A DNA stretch of 64,000 bases from Monosiga brevicollis MX1. Lineage: Eukaryota > Opisthokonta > Choanoflagellata > Craspedida > Salpingoecidae. The stretch spans positions 489,686-553,685 of the forward strand of contig NW_001865060.1 in NCBI RefSeq assembly GCF_000002865.3, written 5' to 3'. Shown one piece after another: positions 1 through 12,300 of the stretch. How positions within the stretch are numbered: the first letter of the stretch is position 1; each line of letters begins with the position of its first letter. A program made the translations under genes and the position numbers. Below the pieces are notes generated by a model, which was not told the origin of the DNA, searched no databases, and was given only the letters and a program-made list of their open reading frames with translations.

Positions 1-1578
1 GCAGTGCTGGTGGACATGGCACTCATCATGGGACCCTTGCCCGGAGCACCAACGGTTGGCGCGCTGCTCATGACAGGCATGCCAGCTGTGCCGGGGGCCA
101 TGGTCCCGGCCGGAGATTGCACGGTGCCCACAGTGCGCAGCTGCCCAGCCGTCGGCACGGAAGTCACCGGACCCATCGGCTTTGAGGCGACACCCCGCGG
201 CATAGCGCCCGACGGATAGGAGGTTGCTGGAGCATAATACCGCGAGGTCGAAGGGGCCATATAAGTCGCCTAGCAAGAGAAGAAGTGGAAGGGAGGACAA
301 TGACCACAAAAACCACCCAGTTGATGAGGTCAGCTGATCAACGCAGGCAAGGTGGCACAGCACAAAAGGCCCAAAAGCGATACGCGCGCAGATGGCGAGT
401 AGGATCCATTGATCGGACTCGCTTACCGTCCGATAAGGCGTGCCGACCATCGTCTGTACATCGAGTCACAAACACAGGCAAACGCAAGCACAACATCACA
501 TCAAAGTTAGACTGGCTGAGATCACCAGGAACGCCGTGACCGGATTCATGACCAGCCACCGGACAAAGAGTACACATCAAGCCAAAGTCTGGAGCACGAG
601 TCGCACCGAAGGCATGGCCGTATTTGGTACTGGACGAGCAACGGTAGAACCGACAGTGGGAACAGTGCTGGGTTTGGTTGGCATGGGGGAGTACTGTATA
701 TTGGCCTGCTGAGCCACCTGCCAGCGTCGCTCATCCGAGCAATCCTGGCGATGTACGCTCCAGTGATTTTTCTAGTTTGCATGCATCCAAGGGACAAATG
801 AGCTCCACGTTGATACAGGGCAGAGATTCAACTCTCTCATGAAACTTTGACTCCCTCAGAACTACAAAAGTGCAATACAGCTGGAAATAGAGGGCTGAAA
901 GTAGAACGGCAAGAAGTGGAGACATGGCGTACCTGACAATCACGTCCACAGTACCAAGCCTGACAGCATTTGCTGCACAGATACGATGCCGGCTTCATGC
1001 ACACCTGGAATGTTGGTGATCAAGGGAAGACTCAATGAGCAAGAGTGCAAAGGGGCAGGGCGAATCGAGAAAAGCGGCCGCGAGACCAATGGCAGGCGGC
1101 AAGCGTAGAGTGGGAAGGCACGCACAGAGCATTGGGACGGGGATATCGTTGGAGCCGACGTTTGCTGTGAACAAGGTGAGTATTTGGCCAACGACAGCAA
1201 GAGATAAACGGTGAGGATGCTGAGAATAAGGTGTGATCAAGTGGCCAGGCAGCGAGGGGCAAGGCAAAGACAAGACGCCAAAACAAACCTGATTGGCGAC
1301 ACCTACAAAAGTTGGTATGGAGTAGGACGAGAGGAGAGGTGGTGGGGATTAGCATGTAGGAAACCAAGGGATAAAAAAAAGAAAAAAAAAGAAAAGCCAG
1401 CGGGATGGCGTTTTGGACATTGGACAGTGGTAGGGTACAGCAAAAGCGTACCATTGTAAGGCGATCCGGTGTTGGAGCTACGGCGCCCATCAAGAGGTTC
1501 AGCTTTGGTTCGCTTAGCAGCGGTGGTGGCTGGGCCTGACGAGCTATTCCGCTTCTTGGTGGCAGCAGCGTCGGCCAT
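1..1578 (-). CDS. MYND zinc-finger protein (3' end beyond window)
   Basis: Exons on the minus strand: 1578-1452, 1302-1289, 1164-1126, 1004-933, 771-607, 269-<1; phases agree at every junction. The N-terminus (MADAAATKKRNSS...) is basic and nuclear-signal-like. Exons 3-5 build one complete MYND finger, CSVC...LCSKC...WYCGRDCQ...W..H...C, at about residues 59-96, with all eight zinc ligands in the order C-x2-C-x7-C-x2-C-x5-C-x3-CQ-x3-W-x2-H-x3-C. No single exon holds the whole finger. The rest is Pro/Thr/Ser/Met-rich and probably disordered. MYND domains (ETO/MTG8, DEAF1, BS69, SMYD) bind proline-rich peptides in transcription regulators. No SET domain is seen in the visible part, so I would not call it SMYD. 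Exon 2 is a 14-nt microexon. The ATG sits in a good context (ggccATGg). The stop codon lies outside the window. Confidence 0.85.
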
Positions 1579-4024
1579 GGCAAGAGGTCGGTGATGCAAT
1601 AGCAAGAGGAACGCACTCGGTGCGACGGCGAGCTAGCTAGTTGGGCAGCTAGCTGGCACCCTCGAGGCCCACAAACGACAGAGGGCGCAAAGAAGAGACG
1701 ACCCAGATCCTGATCAAGGGACAAGGCTGATGCGTGATGCCGACGTTTGGGTGTTGACAGTATACGAATGGGATAGCCAAAGCGGCTGCAATGCGTCTGA
1801 GCTCAATGATAAAGGGGGCTGGACAGGAAGAGGCAAATGGATCGCAATGGGGGGAACAGCATGCATGAGAGGGATTTCTAGCTACGGGTTTGCTGAGCCC
1901 GGTGCGTCTGACATTGAAGGTCCGGGGCTGCCACGAGCTGCACGGGCTCAACCCCCTCGACAACACGTGTGTGTAAGTGCCCTGGGTATGGCAGCCCGGC
2001 GATCCACGAGCAAGGGAGCAAGATACAAAGAAGAGAGACAGAGAGAGAGGGAGAGAACGGGGGGGGGAGGATGACAGAGGCACACACAGAGCGAGCACGA
2101 GAGAGAGCGAGCACGAGAGAGAGAAAAGCGTGTGTGCTTCAAAACGTGGTTCTGTATGTGTGTGTGTGTGTGTGGTATAGTAGTGCGCGTGTCTCGTGCA
2201 CACACACACAGAGGAACATGTCATGCAAAAGAAGCCAAAAGACAAAAGACAAAAGACAAAAGACAAAAGACAAAAAGAGAGAGAGAGAGAATTGAAGAGA
2301 GAGAGAGAAAGGCACACACACACACACACACACACACACAACACCAAAAAGCTGGTCGACGAGGATGGCGGCTGTCGCTGGGGGAAGAAGAGCGGGTGCA
2401 TTGGCTCACCTAAAACTCGAGCGTCTGGGCCATGACGTGTGCCGGAAATAAGCCGAAGGGTGGAGTTGGACGCGCGAAGCAAAGCAAGAGACAGGGGGCA
2501 GGTCTTTGAGACAGAGGCCCCCCTTGAGTTCCAGCCAGACACCCTTGTGAATCTGCAACAAAAAGCAAAAGGCAGTCAGAGAGTGAGGGTAGACGAGTCT
2601 GACAATCAGAGACGCAGCGAAACACAGTTGCAAAGCAAAGACTTTGTAAGGTGAAAATAAAGCGAGTTGAGAGATGTGTTTCGCACATGTGAACAAAAGA
2701 GAGAGAGAGGAGAATATGAAGAGAGTGAGTGAGACACATGACATGTGATGAGGCAGGAGCACAAGGGTCACGCGCCACGACATGGAAGGGCAAGTCGCTG
2801 AGACGCATAGCAAGAAGGCTGCTGCCCGGCCCGCAGTAAACGAGTTGCATGGGAAAGGAAGGCAGAGAAGCGTGCCATGCGGCCATTCATCCACTGCCAT
2901 GACGGGGCGTACAGATACAAGCACCACCCTTGCATCCCACTCGACACACAACGTGGTCTCAGATCTCCAACTGGAGGCAAGGAACCCAAAGCTGCAGTCG
3001 AGTCTGCGTGGCCCTTCCACAGTCGCCTGCCCCTTTTCGCTCACGTCTCAAGGATCCAGCCCCCGAAAGAAAAACCCCACAGCCCGACGCACAGATCAGT
3101 CCAACAGAGATGCGGATCGCAGGCAAACCCCACATGCATGTGTGTGTCGTTGTTTGATGACGCACACCAAGAGCCATGAAGACACCATCCAGTACCAAGA
3201 CCCAAGAAGCAGCTCACACCCCAGCCGTGCCCTCTCAACCCTCATCAAGTCGACGGGTGCAAGCAGCAACCGCTGCCCTAGACGCGCGCCTCACCTTGCC
3301 CCTCCCCCCTCGCCCCTCCCCCGCACCACACACACACACATGAAGGGAACAGCTGTGAGATGTACCTCGTGGCGGTCACCACACCAAACTGCTCGCCATC
3401 AAGGCAAACCCTTACTGATCTCTCCCACCTGCCACCCCCGCTTGCTTGCTCGCGCCAAGTTTTGTCTGACATTGGATTAGCTCAGCACACCTATGAGACA
3501 CTTTCAAGCTTAAAAGGCTACTGACATGGTCACACTTGAATGTATCCAACACACGCACATGGTAGAACAAAGGGTGCACTGGTCCGCCAAACTATGTACT
3601 TTGAAGGGTATCTTTTGATTTTACATCAGCTTACAAGCACCATTGGCTGTGCTACGGAAAATGGAACCAATTCAACGATAAGTGAAATCAACGTATAATG
3701 TATTTACCTTGCCTTTACTTGAAAATCAGCACAAACCCCAAAACCTCCAACATCAACTCCACCACGCGCGGTCAACGTTTACTTTTGCCTGATCCCAACG
3801 AGCCAAAAGCCCGGAAAGCCCAAAGTCAAAGTCAAAGTCAAAGTCGCCTCGGCGGGTTTGGGGAGGGTGTTGTTCATCGCACGCCCGACACAACGAGATC
3901 ACACCGCGTTTGCCCTTGCGTGCGTACGCGCAGGCGGGCGGGCGGGCGGGCGGGCGAGCTTCTGCCCCTGTTCTCGTTGGTTTGTTTGGTAGCAGGAGGA
4001 AGCTGTGCGGTTTGAACTGCAACT
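1579..4024. other. Intergenic region between divergent genes; no supported gene
   Basis: This 2.4-kb gap separates the start of the MYND gene (minus) from the start of the Spinster gene (plus), so it holds both promoters. It is dominated by simple repeats. Several long open frames exist on both strands (for example minus 3472-3278 and 3044-2406) but none shows a recognisable domain or a convincing exon chain. One good-looking acceptor (pyrimidine tract plus TTGCAG) occurs on the minus strand near 2560, so an unrecognised minus-strand gene or 5' UTR exon is possible. GCGGGCGG tandem repeats at 3933-3956 lie about 80 bp upstream of the Spinster ATG. Confidence 0.5.
2030..2340. repeat. Purine-rich microsatellite cluster (GA, GT/CA, GACAAAA)
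   Basis: The patch runs through GAGA-rich sequence, a (TG)n tract at 2155-2174, five tandem copies of a 7-mer AAAAGAC at about 2234-2272, another GA tract and a (CA)n tract at 2313-2340. It is low-complexity DNA that breeds spurious open frames. Confidence 0.9.
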
Positions 4025-6505
4025 ATGGCGCGGCGGGCTGACGAGGACGACGAGGACGTGCTGCGGGTTCGGGGCAATGAAGATGAAGTTGCCCTCTTGG
4101 GAGGACACGACTTGGACAACCCAGGCAGCAAGCCGTCATCGCGTCAACGAACCCTCACCCTGCTCCTCCTCGTCGGCATCAACCTCCTCAACTACCTGGA
4201 CCGCTACACCGTCTCCGGTGTCCTGCCCGAGCTCAAGGACAAGACCAAGTCAGGCTTCAGCAGTGACCTCTCCGACAGCCAGAGCGGCCTGCTCATGACC
4301 GTTTTTGTTGTCAGGTTAGACGTTCGACGTGCCTCCGCCCCTTCACGCGCAACAGCTCTCGGCCCTGTCGTGTGCTCACAACCATCTACCTGCTGAGTAG
4401 CTACATGCTGGTCTCACCGATTTTCGGCTACCTCGGCGATCGTTGGAATCGCAAGGTACGAGCAACGTCTGACCAACCGCCCCCAACTGCAGAGATCTCT
4501 CCAGTTCACTCTGTGGCTCAACCCCGTTGCCCGACTCACCTTGACTACCCGATCGGCTGTGCTAGAACTTGATCGTAATTGGCATGGTGCTCTGGGCCCT
4601 CTTCACAGTTGGAGGCAGTTTTGCCCAGGTACGTGCGTGCTCTCCGCCCAAGGATAGGGATGTTCCCGCACCATCCTGTCCTCCTGTGGAGTTTACAGAA
4701 CTTATTCCGTGCAACATGTGCAGAACTATGGTCAACTATTGGCCGCTCGCGCGCTCGTGGGCGTGGGCGAAGCTGCCTATGCCGTCATCTCCCCCACCAT
4801 CATCGCCGATCTCTACGAGCCGGAAGTTCGCACCCATATGCTCTCCATCTTCTACATTGCCATTCCCGTTGGCGCGTACGTGACGCATGGGGACCAAGGT
4901 CAAATGAGAGAGAAGAAGAAAAAATTGTTTGGGAAAGAGCACATGACAAACCACAACCCTCATTCTTGACTCGCCTTGCCCGACCTCGATGATGGATACA
5001 AATGCCGGGTTATTGCCATTGGTTTTGCTCTTGGGCCAAACTTAGTGCTCTTGGCTTTATCGTCGGCGGTCAAGTTGCGGCTGCTTTTGGCAGTTGGCGT
5101 TGGGCTCTGCGCGTTTCCCCGCCTCGTACGTATTTGTCCAGCCACTCGGATCCCGCCCGCACGCACACACGCAAGCACCCACAAAAAGCACTTTTCTGCA
5201 TACCTGCGTCAACTCATCGGCCTTGATGGCCACCGTGCCGCACGCAGTGGGACTACTGCTGGCGGCCGTCCTTTTCTTCACGCGCGAGCCTCCGCGGGGC
5301 GCGAGCGAGGGCCATTCCCATGGACACAGCATGAATGAAGCGAGTGGGCTCAAGGCCTTTTGGATGGACTTCAAGGCCGTCATGGCTGTGCCCACGTTTT
5401 TCTGGAGCACGCTTGGATTTACGGCCGTCACTTTCACCACAGGCGCCCTGGCACAGTGGGCCCCCACCTACGTCTACCGGCAGTCTCAGCTCGAGTCGAA
5501 CCACCTCAGTAGCTCCAGTGCCTCGCTCTATTTCGGTGGTGTTACCGTCATCACGGGCGTTTGTGGCACCCTGCTCGGCTCCATCATCTCCAAACGGCTT
5601 GAGAGCAAGACTCCCGCCCATGACAGCTATGTCTGCGGCGTCGGCATGCTCGTTGCCGTTGTTTTCATTGGGATTGCCATCCCGCTCGCCTCCTACCAAA
5701 TGTGGATTTTCTGGGTCTTGACTCTCTTTGGCGAGGTGTGTTGGCATGGGGTGCGGCCACATTCAGGGAAAACGTAGGCCGTCGATGGGGCACTGTTCCT
5801 TCTTCACCTGCCTCATGCATATGATGCCTGGCTTGGGTTATATCGTTTCTAGTTGGCACTGTGTTTGAACTGGGGCCCCACCGCCGCGATTACCCTCTAT
5901 GTCATTGAGCCCAAGCGGGTACGTCAAACATCCCTTCTTTACCCATATTTTCAAGCGCAAAGCACGCTCCTGACGCAGCCATGTGTTTCCATATGCAGCG
6001 CAACACGGCCGAGGCTGTGTCCATCCTCATGACCCATCTCCTCGGTGACGCTGCCTCCCCCTACCTCGTCGGCGTTGTAAGTATGCCCGTTGTGCTTCGA
6101 CTACCTCGTGCAACAAGCCTTAGTTTGAATGCCGTCTTTCGCTCATGCGCCTGGTTACGGGCCTGGTGGTTATGCATCATACCGGCCCCGTCTTCTCCTG
6201 TTGGGAATCGATAGATCTCAGATGTCTTGCATCAAAAGTACGATCTGGTCGATGCAGATAGCCTCATGCTTGCGCTTTTGATTCCGGGCTTTGTATCCTT
6301 CTTGGGCGGCCTGGCCTACCTGCGTGGCGCCCACACGGTCGCAGCCGACAGGTACGCTTGGCGTGTGTGCGTCAACAGCGTCGTGGCACCAGCTCTCTGC
6401 CACTCACGACTGTGTTTCGCCTTGTGCTTTGGCAGAGCGGCGGCCTCAGTTCGCGAACCAGAAACTGATTTCTCCATCATCAACAGTGACAGCGCCGTCA
6501 TCTAA
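4025..6505 (+). CDS. SPNS: Spinster-like MFS lysolipid/sphingolipid transporter
   Basis: Ten exons: 4025-4314, 4401-4455, 4566-4628, 4724-4875, 5046-5125, 5248-5735, 5853-5918, 5999-6076, 6215-6351, 6436-6505 (492 aa). Spinster hallmarks appear in order: NLLNYLDRYTVSGVLPE in TM1, VVSYMLVSPIFGYLGDRWNR around TM2 with the MFS loop 2-3 motif, RALVGVGEAAYAVISPTIIADL in TM4, TREPPRGA after TM6, LGFTAVTFTTGALAQWAP in TM7, and HLLGDAASPYLVG near the C-terminus. The length is normal for the family. Animal SPNS1 acts in lysosomes as a lysophospholipid exporter, and SPNS2 exports sphingosine-1-phosphate. The acidic N-terminus (DEDDEDVLR) is cytosolic. The C-tail ends FSIINSDSAVI, which fits a C-terminal class I PDZ ligand (S-A-V-I is S-x-V-I in form) but is only suggestive. 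At exon 2 the downstream of two nearby AGs was chosen because it restores the family spacing. Confidence 0.93.
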
Positions 6506-7374
6506 AGGCACAAGCGTGTTCTTGACCTAACTTTGTGTTATTCCTTTTTCTTGGCAACTTTGTTTCAGGCCCTGAAACTGGGCTAGGCTCTTTCGATATG
6601 TCTATCCCTTCCAAGGTCTGGCTTGTGCGCACTTGTCCAAGACAGCAAACTGTTTTTCTTGTAGCCCTCGGTCTCCTGTCCTTTGATGTCGTACTCTGCG
6701 ACTATTCGACTGCCTGGGCCCTTCAAGAAGACTGACGAACATATCCTCTGAAAAATTGCCCTTCACACATGCGTCTCGGCAGCAACAGTCGAGCCAAGTC
6801 GCTGCACCTCGCCTATTCATGTCCACGGTCACCGTTACCGTCACCATCACAGCCACCGTCACCATCACCATCACCGTCACCATCACCGTCATAGACCAAG
6901 AGAGAAGGAAGCACAAACATAGAGCACAACAAGGTTGACCCAAAACGAGGAAAAAAAAAAAAATTAATAAGAACTGAGACAGCACTAGCAAAAGAGACAT
7001 AAAAAAACTTTAAAGAAAAAACAGCTTGTAACGGCTCTTTTTTTCTTTGTATGTGTGTGTGTGGAGGATCGGCTCCGTCTGCTCTCAACGCTCACATCTG
7101 TGAAACTCGGACGACCACGACCACGACGACGCGTGTCTCTCTCACTTGCTCGTGGCCCTCTACCCACCTGTGGCCTTTTCTTGACCCTTGCTTGGTCGCG
7201 GAGCTTTTGGCAGTCTGCTTGCGGATTCAGGGTCTTGGCTTGAGGCTATTGTGGGATGGCATATGACAACAACTAGACCTGAAGGGGTGCGGTGTTGTGC
7301 AGCCGACATCTGCGCCGTTGGCCGGCGCTTGGGTCGGCCCATGAGCGTGACGCCAACTTGGGCCTTGATGCAAA
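6506..7374. other. Intergenic: Spinster 3' flank and SBNO promoter, with GTCACC repeats
   Basis: No coding exon is supported here. A (GTCACC/ATCACC)n tract occupies about 6825-6892 and an A-run about 6949-6963. Downstream is the presumed promoter and 5' UTR of the strawberry-notch gene. Confidence 0.6.
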
Positions 7375-9316
7375 ATGGATGAAGTGTTTAAAAAGGCATG
7401 GGATACAATCAGGGGACTCGCGACGAGCACACCTGCCGCGGCGGGTCGGCCTGCCACAGCGAGCGGCTCCATGCCACCGCAGCCGCCCACAGCGAGCGCC
7501 TCCATGCCACCACAGCCGCCGAACCGGGTTCAACATGCCACCTCACTCCCCCCCAGCTACTATGCCGCCCGGGCTCAGAAGCGCCACGCCAGGTCCAAGC
7601 GCTCTGATAAGTCGCACTCACGCAAGCATGTCAAAATTGAGCCCCCCACGCCTGCCCCGGTCAAGAGTGCGGAGCGGCAGCAGGAGGAAGAAGGTCAAGA
7701 AGAAGAAGGCCATGATTTGTCCGAGGTCTTTGTCCCCTATCGACCCCAAGAGACGGGTTGGGGCAAGCCGCATCCAGGTCTGCGCACGACCAGCTCTCTT
7801 TTTTTTCCCCGCTCCCCTTTTCTCGCTCAAAGACCATCATTTGATCCCCAATCCTCACTTGTCTATCGCCCTTTTTGCTGTTGTTGTGCGTCTGTGCAAG
7901 CGCAAATTGTTGAGCCAGCCTCGTTGGCCTCCGTCCACTTGCCAAAGGCCACCTATCCCTTGCGCAAGTCACTTCCTGCCTCGGTGATTGATGATGGCAA
8001 GCTGTCGGCCCTTCAGCTCGAGGGTGTCATGTATGCGTGTATGCAACATGAGCGTATCCTACCCAACGGCTATCGCCGTGCCATCCTGATAGGCGACGGT
8101 GCCGGTGTTGGCAAAGGTCTGTAGGAACCTTTTATGGCTCTCCCACACGCCACGCCTAGTCACGATTAGTGACTGCATCCATTGGCACCCATGCCCTGAC
8201 CTTGACTTTGCCCTCACTGTTCTTGCCCTTGGCTTCAATCTCGGCGCCTTTCCGCGCGCTCTATTGCACTCTGCAATCTGCAAATCAACAGGGCGCCAGA
8301 TTGCAGGCATTCTATTTGAGAATTTATTGCACGAGCGCAAGCGACATATTTGGTTCTCTATATCCACGGACCTTTGTGCTGATGCCGAACGTGACCTGCG
8401 TGATATTGGGTGCCAAGTCAACGTGATTGATGGCTGCCAGGTATGTTCAGCCCGGTCCCCGGTGGACTGTTGGCCCTCTTGTGACGCGCGAAACTCAGTA
8501 CCATGTCCCTGGCTGACAAGCTGGCGTGGCGCTCGCTGCTCCTCGTCCCTTAACACCCTTGCCTGATACCCTTTTGGTCCCCACCACCATCACCTCAACC
8601 CTGGCAGGAGTTGGACAAGATGACAGAGCTGCCAGACGGCGTTCTCTTCTCAACCTACGCCACCCTCGTATCGCCGGGCTCGCGCTTTTCCGCAGAATCT
8701 CGTTACGAGCAGCTTGTACAGTGGTGTGGCCCCGAATTTGATGGTATGTGTCTCTGCCTCTGTCTCTGTCTCTGTCTCTGTCTCTGTCTCTGTCTCTGTC
8801 TCTGTCTCTGTCTCTGTCTCTGTCTCTGTCTCTGTCTCTGTCTCTGTGTCTGTGTCTCTGTGTGCGTTTCTGTCGTCTGTGTCTGTGACCACTCGCCGTG
8901 CTCCTTGCAAACCGATGATAACACGCCAAGTACCTTGGTGCGATCCTCGCTGACAACACCAGTTTCCTTCGTGGTTGCCGTGTAGGCTGCATCGTTTTTG
9001 ATGAGTGCCACAAAGCCAAGAATTTACACCTCGAGAAGCCTGGGGCTTCGTCAAAGGTAAGACGTGCGTGGTTCACACGCATACTCGATTCTTCGACGCA
9101 GATACACGAGAATTTCCAACCCAAAACCGACACATCATGACAAAGGTCGTGGGCTTTTGCCAGGTTGATGAGTTGACTCATGACGCTTTGTCTGTGTGCA
9201 GGTGGCGCTGCGAGTCAACGACTTGCAGCAAGCTTTTCCCAAAGCCCGTGTTGTCTACTGCTCCGCGACAGGCGTGACAGACCTTCGCAATCTGGCCTAC
9301 ATGGACCGGTACAGTG

Positions 9317-9358
<42 letters not shown>

Positions 9359-12300
9359 CGCCTTTATATCGATTTGTTGTTAAGTGTGGTCTTGTTATTT
9401 TCGCTCGGCTTGTGTACGAGATGATGCACACATATCGATTTCCTCGCTTGACCCGTGGCTGCAATAGCTTGGGCATGTGGGGTCCAGGCCAAGCTTTTGC
9501 CAACTTTGAGGATTTCAAGCGCGAAATGTCACAAAATGGCATTGCTGCAGCGGAAATGCTGGCAATGGAACTGTATGTCACCTGCTCCTCAGTCCAGCCG
9601 ATGCGTGTGCTGTGAGCCTTCACTCGCTTGACTTTAAATACGCGGTCTGCTGTACAATCGGCTTGATGTGTAGCAAAGCGCAAGGCGTCTATTTGTCTCG
9701 GACACTGAGCTACGAAAGTGCCGAGTTCAATAACTGCGATATTAGTCTCACTGAAGCGCAGATGGACCTCTATAACCGTGCCGCCGAGTATGTTTCGACA
9801 CCCACACGTTGAACGCATGCGGCCCCGCGACTTGCTCACCAATGTGGCTCGTGTCGGCTGGTGGTGTTTAGCTTTTGGGGTAGGCTGTACCGAGCAGCGA
9901 GCAGGCTTGGCAAGGTGCCGCGTGCCTACTACGCAGCCCACCAGCGCTTTTTCAAGCAGGTTAGGCTCCAGGACTGTCGTTGGGCTTTGGTCCTAACCGT
10001 TCCCCTTGCGTGTATTCTGAGACACTCCCTCAGAGCGGTGGCTTGCAAGTTAGCGGGGGTTGGGGCTTTTGTGGGGTTCTTGGGAGAATTGACTCCTGCG
10101 TGACAAGGTCAAGCTCTCCTAACGACGGCTGCGCGGGGCTGTTCTTGTAGCTATGCCTTTCGATTAAAGTCCCGCAATTGGTGGCTCGTGTGAAGGAGGC
10201 GCTGGCCAGCGGAGATCATTGTGTTGTCATTGGCCTGCAATCGACGGGCGAAGCCCGTTTACAAGCGGCATTTGCAGTGGGTGATGCTTTGAAGTTGTAT
10301 CATTTGGCTTTTTTTTCCACGACCTCCAACATCGCTAACCCTTGATCCAAATCACACGGTTGCTTTAGCGCGAGAGTGGCTATCGAAATAGCCTGGTGTC
10401 CTTGACAGAGGAAATTGCGCGAGCTTTCATCGAGAGCACCTTTCCATGGTACGCTTGCCCTTTATTGATTTATTTTTTCCCCTATTTTTGACCCAGTTTT
10501 TTCCTGCTCGAATGACTGTTGGGTGACTCTCTTTGCGTCCTCGAATGATGGGTGGAGCACCCGGCCTTAAGCATGACTCCTAACGTGGGTGCATCTTTGC
10601 CAAACAGCCCGGGACGAGCGTTTGTGCCCCATGCCGGACCGCCCACTCTGGGTGCTCAGTTGCTCGAGGTATGGGCCCAGCGCAGACTTTTCTTTGGGAA
10701 ACCCGCGTTCAGTATCGGCTACGCATGTATCCATCTTGACAAGCTCGTGTCTCATTTTGAAACATGCTTGTGTGTGTGTTGCCTCGTGGCTTATCTTGCA
10801 TGATCTTCTGCCTTCTCAGGAACTCAAAAATTTGCGGCTACCACCCAGCCCGCTAGATGACCTGATTGACCAGTTGGGAGGACCGAGCGCGGTAGCGGAA
10901 CTGACCGGTCGCAAGGTGAGGATGTGTCCCCATGCGCTGCCCTCGCCTCACATGCGCGGACGGAAACAGAAGGGCAGTTGAATGGGAACAAGAATTATCA
11001 AGTGAGCAGCGGCGGGTTTAATCTCACCGATTTCCCCCCACTTCTTCTGTTTCGACAGCAACGACAGGTTCGAGTGGGTCACACATCTTCTTTTGTCATT
11101 GAAGAACGGTAGGCTGTCAGAATTGCACCAGCCCGTGATAATGGGTGCGCTGGTCCCAGTTTTAGTTGGTCTTTCTCACCAGAACGCATGCCCGCTTGCC
11201 CTTGGCCCGCATGCACATACTCTTTGATGCATCACTTTTGCCTATGCCTCAGAGCGGCAATAAATTGCGGACCCATCGATCCCACGGATGGCATCAACAT
11301 TGTCGAGAAAAATGCCTTTTTGGATGGTCGCAAGCTGATTGCCATCATTTCTGATGCTGCCAGCACAGGTACCCTGTGAAATCAACCATCCTCTTGATTG
11401 TACCTAACTCACCCAGGTCTCATGTCTCTAGGCATCTCGCTGCATGCTGACGTGCGGCGTGAGAATCAGCACCGCCGTGTGCATTTCACGTTTGAGCTTC
11501 CTTGGTCTGCTGACAAAGCTGTGCAACAGCTTGGTCGGAGTCATCGGTGCGTCGCTTTCTCGAAATCATGGTCGTGGCCGTGGCCGTGGTCGTGGTCATG
11601 ATCGTGGTCATGGTCGCCAAAGCTTGTGGGACTTGTCCATTTCCAAGCTCGGCGACGCTTTCTGTCTCCAGCTCATCCACGCGCCCGATTTTCACGCGCT
11701 TGAATTCAAGGTCCAACCAAGCGTGTGGACCACGCTACGAGCTCATGTCGACAGAGCTAGCCGGCGAGAGACGATTTGCAGCGGCCGTGGCCCGTCGCCT
11801 TCGTTTCATGGGCGCTCTGACACGAGGTACCTGATCATTATCTGGCTCTACGGCACATCTCGCAACCCCTAGGGTCTGCATTAGCTAGCCCCTCGTGTCA
11901 TATGGCTGCATTTGTCTTTGCTTAGGGGATCGACGGGCCGCCAGTGGCCAAGACATGGGCAGCTGGGACATTGATACCAACTATGGACGCCTGTACGGCC
12001 TGCCTGATAAACAGGCACCTAGCCTGGGGCAACTGGCTTGCACTTTCTTGTCGCCTGTTTCCTTGTTGTTGTCCTTTGAGAAACATGTTCGTGACCACTT
12101 GCACCGGCTGCTGGGCCACGCTTGGTTGTAGTGCATTGCGCGAAATGGGCGGTCTTTTGCAAGAAAAGAAGAAACGAGAATCAGCCTACATGGCCATGAC
12201 GGTATCTAGCATTCTGAGTCTTGAGCGGATTTTGGAACACGTGCCTGAAGGGCGGCTGCGAGCGCGCGTGTGTCAACTCTTTCCCACCGATGACGCGCTC

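Noticed and set aside
2365-2451. Short plus-strand frame MAAVAGGRRAGALAHLKL...
   Set aside because: Only 28 codons, no domain, lies in repeat-rich DNA, and the opposite strand is equally open.
2782-3480. 232-codon plus-strand open frame upstream of Spinster
   Set aside because: Low-complexity Ser/Thr/His/Arg composition from simple repeats, no domain and no splice-consistent partners.
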